Assembly (NCBI GenBank): GCA_014155875.1
Contig: JACEFZ010012651.1
Location: forward strand, 116,001 to 180,000
Length of the DNA: 64,000 bases
From: Cepaea nemoralis
Taxonomy: Eukaryota; Mollusca; Gastropoda; Stylommatophora; Helicidae
Direction of reading: 5' to 3'
Shown: positions 45,600 to 56,190 of the stretch, piece by piece
Position numbering within the stretch: the stretch's first letter is position 1
How the letters are laid out: each line of letters begins with the position of its first letter
Made by a program: the position numbers and the translations under genes
The notes under the pieces: model-generated
The model's input: the letters and a program-made list of their open reading frames with translations, nothing else
What the model was told of the DNA's origin: nothing
The model's database searches: none

Positions 45600-46028
45600 G
45601 GAAGCAGCACAATGTAATATACAGGTAAATGGGAATATTCTTAACAAGTGAATCGGTCCAACAGATGCATTGGTACAACTATCACAGAACAGTCATAACA
45701 TCTGAAGGGAGGTGCCTAGATGAGAACAGGAATCACAATGGCGAATGTAGTCTTTATAAAGACCAATAAAAAGATGCCAACTCCATTAAAATAAAAGACC
45801 GTTGAGGTGTTACATAGAACCTGCACTTTTGTATGGATATGAAGCGTGGATAATTAGCAGACAAGCTGAAAACATCTTATGGCTGTGAAAATTTGGTTTC
45901 TAAGGAAAATGCAAAGAATACCATGGACAGACAGAAAAACCAATGACCAAGTCCTACATGAAACATACAAAATCCGTAAATTGGTTAGAGAAATTGGACG
46001 TAGATAGTCAACAATTTGTGGACACGTT
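45600..46028 (+). pseudogene. LINE RT fragment, family A copy 7 (5' part)
   Basis: VNGNILN-type thumb remnant continuing to ACAATTTGTGGACACGTT, where LTR element 1 is inserted. The copy resumes at 54,202 with ACGTTATATTTATTTTG, matching the uninterrupted copies at 24.4 and 44.2 kb. Confidence 0.7.
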
Positions 46029-46631
46029 TGTCAAAGACTCAACCACATCCCCTCAGCTAGGAAGAGCAGTCATTCTTGAAGAGGCCAGGAGGGGATAAGG
46101 GTGCCCCAGGGAAGAGCCGTGAAGATGATGTAATGAGAGATGGTTAACCTTTCCCTCATGAGGCACGCAGGCGGTGTTCAGAGAGTTAACACTCTAATCA
46201 ATATAACATCACGCCTCGTGGTGGTCACAGAGAAGTTGAGTAGACACTCAATGTGACTCAACAGGCCACGTTTGCCAGCAACGTGCAATGTGAGGCAGCA
46301 CGCACCAGGGTGAAGGTCAACCCGCGTGGTGTGTGACCGCGGAGGAAAAGATTGGCAGACGGGAGACGGGACTTCGAAGTGTTCACTTCGTTAGGATAGC
46401 GATAGGGTTTCTCTTGTGTCTATTTGTGTAGAATGTTAGCATAGGGGTTAGCAGCTCGTGATAGATAATACTGTGGCTGTATGTTGTGTGTTTCAATAGC
46501 GACTGTTCACTGCTTGTAGCGAGCCAACGGCAATAAATGTACCATTTAATTTCCTCGCACACGACTTGCAAGTTGTCTTGTATTGGTGTGCCAGAAGTAC
46601 CCGAGAATGCCTGTCAGTTGAGTTGTTGACA
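46029..46631 (+). repeat. 5' LTR of element 1
   Basis: TGTCAAAGACTC ... GAGTTGTTGACA, 603 bp. The string CAATAAATG lies about 90 bp before the end, a plausible polyadenylation signal. Three differences from the 3' LTR (near 46,316, 46,498 and 46,520). Confidence 0.95.
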
Positions 46632-46645
46632 GGCAAGGGTAATTG

Positions 46646-46746
46646 TGGTGTCAGAAAGTGGTGCTTGGACGAAAGCGCCAAGCTAATACCCACAGTAAAG
46701 GGTAATTGTGGTGTCAGAAAGTGAAGCTTGAACGAAAAGTTCAAGC
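46646..46746 (+). promoter_or_regulatory. duplicated tRNA-Leu-type primer site plus hairpins
   Basis: TGGTGTCAGAAAGTG at 46,646-46,660 begins 14 nt after the LTR. It matches the complement of the 3' end of animal tRNA-Leu (TGGTGTCAGAAGTGG) with one extra A. A hairpin with GCTTGG and CCAAGC follows (46,663-46,683). The whole unit is repeated 63 bp on: TGGTGTCAGAAAGTG at 46,709-46,723 and a hairpin GCTTGAAC/GTTCAAGC at 46,726-46,746. Confidence 0.75.
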
Positions 46747-47905
46747 TAATCCACTCTTCCACAGGGCTCCAGACTAGGGTTTAATTTTTGTAGTAACGAT
46801 AAGTTGTGCAGACAGGAGAATTTGTGAGCTAGAAATATGCCTATCGTGACAAAATAGTGTTTAATTGTGTTTAAGATATATTTATTTAATGACATCATGT
46901 ATTCTTCGAAGCTGTAAGTATTAATATTCTTATTTTCTTATATTTATTCATGTATTTACCAATTTATTCTTGAATAAGCACCAAACATGATTCAGGGCGG
47001 AGCAATACATCGCCAGCCGACAATATCGATTTTTCAAAACTAAAAATAGCGCTGCGCGGTGACGTAGAGTGATTGACAGACAGTTGTTCTGCGTCATTAG
47101 CATAAAGCAGTCGAGTGTTTACAAGATCGGTTAGCGGCGGCTCGCCTGAATCTGTGCTGTATATTATTTATTATTTACTTATTTGAATTAGTAAATGAAT
47201 ATATTTATTTATTTAAACATTATTATGTTATTTTTATTTCTTTAAAAGCATTTATTTATATTTTTGGGTTCTATTTTCTCTTTGTTTATCGTCACGATGG
47301 AACTATTTTTGGGCTAAGCATATGATACTTAGCTGCACAACGTTTACAGAAATTAACTAGAGTAGTAACGAAAGGCAATTACTGTTTAGAACAAAGACAA
47401 GACATTGACATTAAATTTAATTAATACATGTTCTAGTTGTTCGTAAGTCTGTCATTGTCTAAGTCATTGTCCTTAGTTGTCGGGTAAATTATATCGTTAA
47501 GTCGGCGAGTTTACGGCTGCCCTACATATCAGAGGGCATACCACAGCTGTGCACATACACCGTTGGGCCAAATATAGTGTGCTACTTGCAAAACGTGTCT
47601 CCGCCCCAGTGTACCAAGCAAGGTGACCTGTGTCAACGGAGCTTCGTTCCCCGATTCTCGGGAACATTAAGTTGAGTGCAACTATATTTTTGGCATGCAT
47701 TGTGATTAATAGTGCATCTCTGTTTCAGCTTGTGATACACTATTATATTTTCTGTGCTCTGATTGTCCAACATAGAATTTTTGGTCAGAATATAAACTGG
47801 AAATAAAATTAATATTCCTTAACGAGGAACAAATAGATAACATTATAAATAAATAGGTAAATAAACAAAGCAGGGTAAGTCAACACTAGCTAATTACTTA
47901 ACAGC
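46747..47905 (+). other. element 1 leader
   Basis: 1.16 kb without a convincing ORF between the primer site and the Gag start; AT-rich, with short TTTATT repeats at about 47,160-47,260. It probably contains the packaging signal, but nothing specific is visible. Confidence 0.5.
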
Positions 47906-50416
47906 ATGGCGACCTTATCGGACTTTATAAAAGATGGTAAAGAGCTACAATACACAGGTAAAGAGCTACAACAATATGCTGATCAAAAATTTAAAGAAGC
48001 AAAAGATGCTGAGACAGCGGAACGTATAAGAAAAGAGAATGCAGAGAGGGACGAACGCGCACGACAGAGAGAGCATGATAAGACAGTAAAACAACAACAG
48101 TTAGAACATGATAAAGAGATTGCTCAACTAGCTGAGGTAACAAAACAAAAACAGCTAGAACATGATAAGGAGATAAAACAAAAACAGCTAGAACATGATA
48201 AGGAGATAAAACAAAAAGAACTAGAACTAAAGCAAAAGCAATTAGATCAAGAGAAAGAATTAAAACAAAAAGAGATAGATGAAATGGCAAGAATGAAAGA
48301 AAAACAAATTCAGGTAGAATCAGAGACACAATTAAAGATGAAAGGCATGGATGTAGACTCACACGCAGAGATCGCTGCCACTAAACTAAGAAGTCAACAA
48401 GAGGAAAATAAGTTCAACAAATACAAAAATATTATCAAACCATATTGTAAAGATGACTCCATATCAGCCTGGACAGAGAATGTAGAGTATCAATTTAAAT
48501 ATCACCAAGTTCCAATAGAGATGTGGGCCATGCTGTATATGAAGAATCTGAGTGGTGAGCCCCTTAAAGTGATAGAATCTATACCAACTGAGCTCAGATC
48601 TAACTATCAATACATCCATGATAGGATTATGCAGCACTTTTTACTTGATGCCTCTGGGTATCAGGTTCAGTTCTCAAATTTAAAACCTAAACCTAGTGAA
48701 ACCTTTATTGATTATGTTTCTAATGTACAGAGTGTTCTAGACAGATGGCTTAAAGCAGCTAACATAGGAAAAGACTTTGATAGATTAAAAAACTTAATTG
48801 CTATGGATAAGGTGATATCTACCATACCTTCTCCTTTTGCCAAGTTTTTGCAGCAGTCAGACATTGAGAACATCCAGCAATTCGAGAAAAAAGGCTCAGC
48901 ATATTTTTCTTCCAACAGAGATATTTTTAAAACTTCAAATGACTCTGAGATAGTTTCTTTTGTGAAAGACCAACCAAAGAACTATCATAGCAACAGAAAA
49001 CCTTTTCAGAAATATGACAAGAAAGACAGAAAAGTGGCAAAATGTATTTATTGTCAACAGATGCATGACACTTATTCTATGTGCGACAAATCGCCGAACT
49101 ATCCGGCGCATCTTGAAAATGTTATCAAGAAGCAGCAAAATAAAAGATCAGCATACAGGCGGGCAATCAAATGTTTTTTTTGTTCCTGTTATGGCCATTA
49201 TTCTAATAAGTGCCTTGGCCGCCAACGTATGAAAGCTAGCAATGCTATTTTGATTGACACCTCTTCAGATGGTGGTAGTGAGTATGAGTGTGAGGGTGAA
49301 AATGAAACTGAAGTTAATTTGCCTTTCAAACAAGCTGAGGACGTGTGTGGTGCAAACGATATGTTAAGCTTTGACAGCTGTGAACGATGTTACCAATTCC
49401 ATGCAGACGGAAGACTAGAATGTGGACATACAGTACCATGCTCATCTGAGAGTGTGAATGCAGCATTAGCCTCCAGAGGCAAGTTAGTGTTCCACAATGC
49501 ACTGGTCAATGATGTACCATGTCAATGTTTGCTGGACAGCGGCAGCACCCTTATCGGTCTTCGGAAAGAACTAGTGAGTCCGGGTGATTACACAGGTGAC
49601 ACTGTCAAATGCCGAACCTTTTCGGGTAACATTGAGACTTACCCTTTGGCAAAAGCCCGTATTGATTCTCCTTTTCTTTCTGGTACCTTTACTTGTGCAA
49701 TACTTAACAACCCTTGTACTGATTTAATTTTGGGGTGTTTACCTCAACTGAAACAATGTACTAATGAGGAAATAGTTGCATGGGAGAAATTAAATGCAGC
49801 TAATGCAACAACAAGAGCAGACAGTGTGAAACATCAAGACACACTACAAGATGAGACACTACTAATGCTTTTTCCAACCAGCACAGATGACACAAACACA
49901 CAGAAATTTATACACCAGCAGAAATCTGATCTTAATGTGTCTCCATATTTAAATTTAATGAAACAAAGAGCCAAAATCACCAACCATACATCAGTGTTCT
50001 CTAGATTGAAGAATGGCCTTTCAACTAGATGTCATACTACAGGTAACCATGAACAGGTGTTACCTGAACAACACCGTTTAACTGTGCTAAATAATGCACA
50101 TAAAACACCGTGTGCTGGTCATCTGGCATACAACAATAACAGGCCAGGTTTTTTCAATAGTATAAAATTATTTTGTCATAATGTATTTGCTTGTAATGTC
50201 TGTCAACAATTAGTACGAAAGTTTAAGGGTGGACATCCTACAGCTGAAGTACAACCCTCTACACTGGCACCCAAGCCATTTGATAGAGGAAGGGTCAGTT
50301 CTACCACAAGCACACAAACAAAGGTGCGAAAACAAGTGATTTTGAACATGTTCAAGACAGATTTAGGCTACTTCCTTACAAACGAAATGGCAAAGACCAT
50401 TCAAGGTGTTACATAA
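47906..50416 (+). CDS. Gag-protease polyprotein with integrase zinc domain
   Basis: 836 codons, intact. Residues 1-35 form the Gag start (MATLSDFIKDGKELQYTGKE); about 35-165 are a long coiled coil with 11-residue units (KQKQLEHDKEI). About 175-350 are a capsid-like domain (ISAWTENVEYQFKYH; LDASGYQVQF). Two zinc knuckles follow: an atypical one at C380-C393 and a canonical CX2CX4HX4C at C423-C436. The aspartic protease has D544 in CLLDSGST and ILGC at about 606. Near the end, H732 (NNAHKTPCAGHLAYNN), H740, C763 and C766 (ACNVCQQL) form the HHCC integrase zinc-binding domain, here directly after protease with no RT between. The integrase catalytic core that should follow is deleted. Intactness and young LTRs suggest a functional Gag. 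Confidence 0.88.
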   Translation: MATLSDFIKDGKELQYTGKELQQYADQKFKEAKDAETAERIRKENAERDERARQREHDKTVKQQQLEHDKEIAQLAEVTKQKQLEHDKEIKQKQLEHDKEIKQKELELKQKQLDQEKELKQKEIDEMARMKEKQIQVESETQLKMKGMDVDSHAEIAATKLRSQQEENKFNKYKNIIKPYCKDDSISAWTENVEYQFKYHQVPIEMWAMLYMKNLSGEPLKVIESIPTELRSNYQYIHDRIMQHFLLDASGYQVQFSNLKPKPSETFIDYVSNVQSVLDRWLKAANIGKDFDRLKNLIAMDKVISTIPSPFAKFLQQSDIENIQQFEKKGSAYFSSNRDIFKTSNDSEIVSFVKDQPKNYHSNRKPFQKYDKKDRKVAKCIYCQQMHDTYSMCDKSPNYPAHLENVIKKQQNKRSAYRRAIKCFFCSCYGHYSNKCLGRQRMKASNAILIDTSSDGGSEYECEGENETEVNLPFKQAEDVCGANDMLSFDSCERCYQFHADGRLECGHTVPCSSESVNAALASRGKLVFHNALVNDVPCQCLLDSGSTLIGLRKELVSPGDYTGDTVKCRTFSGNIETYPLAKARIDSPFLSGTFTCAILNNPCTDLILGCLPQLKQCTNEEIVAWEKLNAANATTRADSVKHQDTLQDETLLMLFPTSTDDTNTQKFIHQQKSDLNVSPYLNLMKQRAKITNHTSVFSRLKNGLSTRCHTTGNHEQVLPEQHRLTVLNNAHKTPCAGHLAYNNNRPGFFNSIKLFCHNVFACNVCQQLVRKFKGGHPTAEVQPSTLAPKPFDRGRVSSTTSTQTKVRKQVILNMFKTDLGYFLTNEMAKTIQGVT

Positions 50417-50418
50417 CC

Positions 50419-50649
50419 ATGGTACATGTTGACGATGGAATATCGATAAACAGACACTTAGAGATATTCCATGTCAACATGCGGAAACCTCACTTTTCAA
50501 GACAAGAGACAGAAGTAGTGACAGACGAACAGAGTGCACCAACACCTAGTAATCAGACGACAGACATACATAGCGCAACTACACTAGTTAGTGAGACTGG
50601 CAAATCCGACGAGGGGCATACATGTAGTGAACTTATAGAATACACATGA
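50419..50649 (+). pseudogene. integrase C-terminal (GPY/F-like) remnant
   Basis: A frame of 76 codons opens at ATG 50419: HVDDGISINRHLEIFHVNMR then KPHFSRQETEVVTDEQSAPT. The first part corresponds to the end of the Gypsy GPY/F module, better preserved in element 2 at 59,985-60,100 where WQGPFKVV is readable. It follows the deleted integrase core and precedes RT, consistent with integrase-before-RT order. The rest is an acidic tail shared with element 2. Confidence 0.65.
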
Positions 50650-51360
50650 ATAAATCAGAATACTGATGACTGGACAATACACCTACTGAAACTGAGACAG
50701 GCCTTTGACAGAGTGCGACTCTTCGGTCTCACTGTCAAACCAAGCAAAGTCAAATTATGCCTAAAATAAATTCATTTTTTGGGTCATGTCATTTCTCAAG
50801 TCCAACTGTAGACTGACCTGAAAAGTTGTACCAAAATTATGAATCTGACCATGTCTAACAGAAAGAAACAGGTCAGAAACCTTTTGGGATTAGTAAATTA
50901 CTCAGAAATTACAATTATATTTTCCAATGTCTTAAAATCTTCTGGAAATGAAATGTGAAAGATGCATTATTAATTCCTGCATTGTCAAAAATGAAGATCC
51001 TTTTTTGTAAATATTCCAATCCCTCCACTTGCCTAATCCTAGGCTCATTTATTATCTTAGGTCGTATGCCAGCAGAATCTCCATCACTGCAGTACTAGGC
51101 CAATTTTTTGAGGGCATCTTCCATCCGATTTGCTACATGAGCCGTAAGATCACACATGCTGAGTCCAGAGATTCCATATCACAGTTGCAACCCTAAGCGT
51201 CATCTATACGGTGAGAAGGCTCCATCGAGTTCTGACGGATGTTCACTGCATTGTCCAGACCGACAACTCCCTGATCACGGTCATACAGAGTGGTATGCAT
51301 TAAAATGACCGGATATTCAGGTGGTCACTAGTTTTACCATCTGGGGTAGAAATACCTGAA
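50650..51360 (+). pseudogene. RT/RNase H remnant of element 1
   Basis: Readable blocks, each matching element 2 at 59.1-58.3 kb: DDWTIHLLKLRQAFDRVRLF, GLTVKPSKVKL, FLGHVISQ, KIMNLTM and KKQV.NLLGLVNY, then RNase H pieces (SYMSRKI-like near 51,140; QTDNS near 51,260). Many stops and frameshifts. The RT catalytic box region is missing; the remnant begins downstream of it. Confidence 0.75.
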
Positions 51361-53598
51361 AACCCACATATAAATGTAGAGTGATAATTAGTACATGAAT
51401 AGATTATAATATGCTATGGAAAATAGTTTACATATAGATCCATAATATGTGCGTAATCATGTACCAAGAACACGGAACTATCATGTGTCCGTAGACATCA
51501 GATGAAGAACTGTGCTGCTAAACTTAGATACCACCGTGTGAACTAGGACAGCTCATTTCCAACTAAGCTCCATTCCGGTGTATCATGTGTATGAAACGCA
51601 GAAAATAGTGTCAGAACAGTGCTTAATTACAGACACAAAAAGGCTGAACTACGACACCAGTAAACTCTACACATGCACTACAGAGAGAACATGAAGATGA
51701 CTGTGTAATGTATTTCAGATACCCAGGCAAAGTGTGTAGATATAGTATGCCTATAAAAAAAAAATGTACAATCATTAAGGCAACTACTTACCTGTGGAAA
51801 CTGAATACCATGTATATAAACTTAATGTGATATATAAATTAATATTTTAAAAAAAAAGTAATAAATTAGAAATAGAATTAGTTAATATAATAGTTCTCAT
51901 AAGATAGTTAGTACAGTAATTAACGTTTACTTAGCTTAAATTTAAGTTAAAATATTAGTTTAGACATAAGAGCAGTTACTTACAAGCTAAATTAAAATTT
52001 TGTTAGGAATAGCACCATTTAGAACGTTACATTTCACTTAACTTTAGTTTAGTTTAGTTTATTCCATCTTAATCAAACCATACCATCTATTAAACATTAC
52101 CATTGAGTAGTATCATCCAGTTACGTCATAATAGATTTAAAAAAAATAATAGATTAATAACCATACATCATTTACAACGTTTAGATTGACATCACTCATA
52201 TAATTTCTTTGTGCATTTAAAAACATTTTAAATTGCTTAGTATTTAGAAAAAGATATAATTTGTGTTTACATCATCCATGTAATTAAGGTACATAACTCA
52301 CATGACAATTACATTTAGTTAGTTAGATTACATCCCTTAGATTAGATAAAGATAAGAATTAATATAACCATATCATATAATTAACATAACAAAGTTAATA
52401 AAGTAGTTAACACATAGTTATAGAATTAGTATTAGTAGGGTAGAATATAGAATTTTTATTTTAGTGTAATATAGCATGATAAGATCAAGGGAACAAACCA
52501 TCAACCCTTGCTCATCAATGAAAATATATTGTATATACATGACTCGTGCAACGACTTTCGCACAGTCATTGGGCTCACTTATCTCAAACTGAGCCAAACC
52601 TGTACAGTCTCACTCCAAGGTTTTTAAATAATCAGAAGAATCAGTGTGGAAGGATGAAAGATGTGTGACAGAATGAAGGGTGAAAGGAGTATGACAGAAG
52701 TGTGAAAATGAGAGCAAATGGAAAAGAAACGGGAGAAATTGACATCAGTCAGCTGATTCTGCTGCTGTCTGGCTCGACTTTTAATATTTGTCTGTATTAA
52801 TGTTGGTTTTCGTTAATTAAAAATGTGTTAGTGTGAATGTGATGTCTGTAATATAGTTTAGAACTTAGATTACAGTATTTTGGGTTTCATAACAAGGAAA
52901 TGTGATCACGAATTAGTGTTATGCACCTGTTTGGGACCACATTTAACCAAATTATGACACTTAAAAAACTGATATACATACACATAGGAATTAGAAACAT
53001 AGATTAGAAGTTAGATTAGTAGTGTAATTACATCCAAACACACAGACAACCAGAAAAACAAACATATAAATTACATACACTTTTTCTAGATCAAAGGGAG
53101 ATAACTTTGGGACAGGGGGACATAATAGACAACAAAAAACTAACTTAACAGTGAAATAATTCTTTACGCGCGGAAGCGATGTAGGTAAAGCCTGTCGCAC
53201 ACACTCTTGTATAATGGTTGTTAAATATTATATGGGGGACATGAAGCAATTCATGTGTTGACCCTCAGAAAGTCAACTTTGTATGGGTAGTAAGTTAATT
53301 TACTATGTGAGGGCAGGTCTTATAAGACAACGGTCCGGTTCAGACATACCTCTAAGAAGTATAATATAGCATGTGAGAAAGGGCTCACGCCAACCAGTCA
53401 AGTTTGTGGCGATTGCCAGTAGCCAAGTAAAGTTTTGCTACATTGTGATAATAGTCAGAAGAAGTCTATTAGAATGCCCAAATCCAGGTTATCTAGAGTC
53501 TTTGACAAAAAAATTAGAGACACTAATTTTTTTTGAAACCTTTTGCGTCACAACCAATAAGTGAAAGTTGATGACACAACACAGGAGGGGCGGGTGTG
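51361..53598 (+). other. element 1 long 3' non-coding region
   Basis: AT-rich, no ORF. Several parts match the corresponding 56,190-58,320 region of element 2, for example GACATGAAGCAATTCATGTG then GTTGACCCTC..GTCAAC (an inverted repeat, about 53,240-53,275) and GTCTTATAAGACAACGGTCC in one of its forms (about 53,315). The polypurine tract AGGAGGGGCGGG lies at 53,583-53,594 just before the 3' LTR. Confidence 0.6.
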
Positions 53599-54201
53599 TG
53601 TCAAAGACTCAACCACATCCCCTCAGCTAGGAAGAGCAGTCATTCTTGAAGAGGCCAGGAGGGGATAAGGGTGCCCCAGGGAAGAGCCGTGAAGATGATG
53701 TAATGAGAGATGGTTAACCTTTCCCTCATGAGGCACGCAGGCGGTGTTCAGAGAGTTAACACTCTAATCAATATAACATCACGCCTCGTGGTGGTCACAG
53801 AGAAGTTGAGTAGACACTCAATGTGACTCAACAGGCCACGTTTGCCAGCAACGTGCAATGTGAGGCAGCACGCACCAGGGTGAAGATCAACCCGCGTGGT
53901 GTGTGACCGCGGAGGAAAAGATTGGCAGACGGGAGACGGGACTTCGAAGTGTTCACTTCGTTAGGATAGCGATAGGGTTTCTCTTGTGTCTATTTGTGTA
54001 GAATGTTAGCATAGGGGTTAGCAGCTCGTGATAGATAATACTGTGGCTGTATGTTGTGTGTTTCAATATCGACTGTTCACTGCTTGTAGAGAGCCAACGG
54101 CAATAAATGTACCATTTAATTTCCTCGCACACGACTTGCAAGTTGTCTTGTATTGGTGTGCCAGAAGTACCCGAGAATGCCTGTCAGTTGAGTTGTTGAC
54201 A
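53599..54201 (+). repeat. 3' LTR of element 1
   Basis: 603 bp, same ends as the 5' LTR, three substitutions. The following ACGTT is the target duplication. Confidence 0.95.
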
Positions 54202-55068
54202 ACGTTATATTTATTTTGTATATTTTATATGTTATTATCCCAGCCCCTTTTCTTTTATAAATTTATGTTCACTATTGTGGATCTTGATGTAAGGTATGTA
54301 CACTATGTCTGTGTTTAGTATATCACTTTTTCGCAGGAGTTACACGTACCTACCTAACTGATTTTATTTTATATTGTTATACCCTTCTGCATCCGTTACT
54401 TTTCCTATGAATATAACAACTCGTTTTAATCCTTGTAATGTTTCAGAGATAAAAACGTAGAAATCTATGAAATATAAATCTGTATAATAGTAATGTATAG
54501 TATCAAGGGAAATAAATTTAAATGAAATTTTTCATCAACAAGGGAGACAAGTACAATAATTTATTGGAGTATAAATGAAGGCTATGTAATGCAACTATAT
54601 AATTTAAACAACGAACAACATAATATCTAAATAAACATATTGCCAATCCGATGAATATTGACTAAACTAAATATTAAGTAATTGTGATATCTAAGAAATC
54701 CAGTATGTAATCTCACGTGGTAGATAATATTACAGATAAGGGGCAGTCTACTTATGGGATAATACATCTAGTGCAACATCTTTTTAATCGCACTATTTAC
54801 ATTTACCCAGTCTATGTTTTTGGCAGGCACATGTGCATGTGCCTCATAATGATAGCAAATATGGTCGGAGAGACTTGTAATGGCGTGAAGAAACAGATGA
54901 TATCGATATTCGTCTTTGATACACAAGTGGATTAAGACAGTCGCTGATGTTTCCCTTAACGCTGGAGTTATATTTGATCCTAGCAAAGACAAGACGCAAT
55001 TTGAAGTGTTCAGCTGCACACTCATTCGCCAAACGTGTAATATTTTTTACCTTAGGTTTCTTTCAACG
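54202..55068 (+). repeat. family A repeat, copy 7 (middle part)
   Basis: Landmarks: TTCACTATTGTGGATCTTG near 54,269, the hairpin GGCACATGTGCATGTGCC at about 54,825-54,842 and ATCCTAGCAAAGACAAGACG near 54,977. Confidence 0.75.
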
Positions 55069-55520
55069 AGAATTTGGTGACAAAACGCACCCGTATCTTA
55101 CACCTTACGTGGTATGCTCATAACTGTCTCGGAATTAAGCCATAACTGCGACAAAACCGTCCTACTTATCATTAAGCCATAACTGCGACAAAACATTCCT
55201 ACTTATATTTTCCGTCATCCATTATTGTTAGGTGCAAACCTACTTTTTGTTTGGAACTGAATCTGTTAAAAGTCAAGAGGATCGATTTGTTGCTCTGTGT
55301 TTTACCCCATATAGCCCAGTATCTTTCCGCAGGGCGACTCGCTGAACGAGTCGCACAAAATACGAACTACGCAACTTTAGAGACAAGCTCCAGCGTATCT
55401 CCGAGAAAACGCCACTCGTGAACCAAACGACGTACGCCGGAATCAAACTCACAACCTTATGAATACGCTTGGCCTATTCATTTGTCATGTCTAGAACTTT
55501 ACTCCCATAACAGTATATTT
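55069..55520 (-). repeat. tRNA-like SINE, reverse copy
   Basis: Same unit as 25,318-25,665, somewhat longer because of an internal duplication of the segment ATTAAGCCATAACTGCGACA (about 55,132-55,190). The B-box string is mutated here (reverse of GCCGGAATCAAACTC). Confidence 0.6.
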
Positions 55521-55592
55521 AATGTCTCTCCATTGTAAGCCTCTGTGGTTGTCATGTGTAAACTGCCTATCACATCTTGAATCCATCTATGT

Positions 55593-56190
55593 TGTCAGCA
55601 ACCGATGTCACAGGCATTCTAGGATACTTCTCTCGCACCACACAAAAGACTTGCTAGTCGTACGAGAGGAATTGATTACACATTTTATTGCCACTGGCTC
55701 TTTGCATCACATCAATGTACAACAAACAGTCGCTAACAAATCACACAAGAATAAATGCACAGAACTTCCTATCACTAGTCGTATCCTAACCCTATTGCTA
55801 ATCTATCTACTCGGCTAACGAAACAAGCATCGCTAAGCGATGTTATCACTATGAAGTCTGTGTCCCGTCTGATTCTACTCCGCGTGCTGTTTACACAGTA
55901 CGCGGAAGGACTTGGGGCGCACTACGGCTTTTGCGTGCGGCCTCATTCAGCACGCTCGAGTAGTGGCCTCTCTTGAGTGACACTCTAGTTTCACGTTGCC
56001 GTGATCATGCCGTGACCAGAATGCTAACTCTCTGGTTGACACCTCCGTGTCTCATGAGAGAACTAATTACTAGTTCCCCTTCCTACCACCTACCCTGCCC
56101 TCATGTAGGGGCACTGAGTTACATCTAATCTACTTGAGGTAGACCACTCGTTCAGGGTGGTCTTCCTCCTCTATACTTGAGTCTTTGACA
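55593..56190 (-). repeat. 3' LTR of element 2
   Basis: On the plus strand it reads TGTCAGCAACCG ... GAGTCTTTGACA, 598 bp. The outer bases on the minus strand (TGTCAAAGACTC) are the same as in element 1, so the two families are related. Confidence 0.95.

Larger units (their letters stand above)
46029..54201 (+). mobile_element. LTR retrotransposon 1, Gypsy-type (Gmr1-like order)
   Basis: 8,173 bp with LTRs at 46,029-46,631 and 53,599-54,201, flanked by ACGTT on both sides (46,024-46,028 and 54,202-54,206). Order: LTR, primer binding site, long leader, Gag-protease ORF extending into integrase zinc-binding residues, integrase C-terminal module, RT/RNase H remnant, 2.2 kb non-coding, polypurine tract (AGGAGGGGCGGG), LTR. 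LTRs differ at 3 of 603 positions, so insertion is recent. RT is degenerate and the integrase catalytic core absent, so it must have moved with enzymes from a relative. Confidence 0.92.

Noticed and set aside
47991..48362. 123-codon minus-strand ORF inside gag
   Set aside because: Antisense shadow of the coiled-coil coding repeat.
51361..53598. An envelope gene in LTR element 1
   Set aside because: No long ORF, signal peptide or membrane segment on the sense strand.
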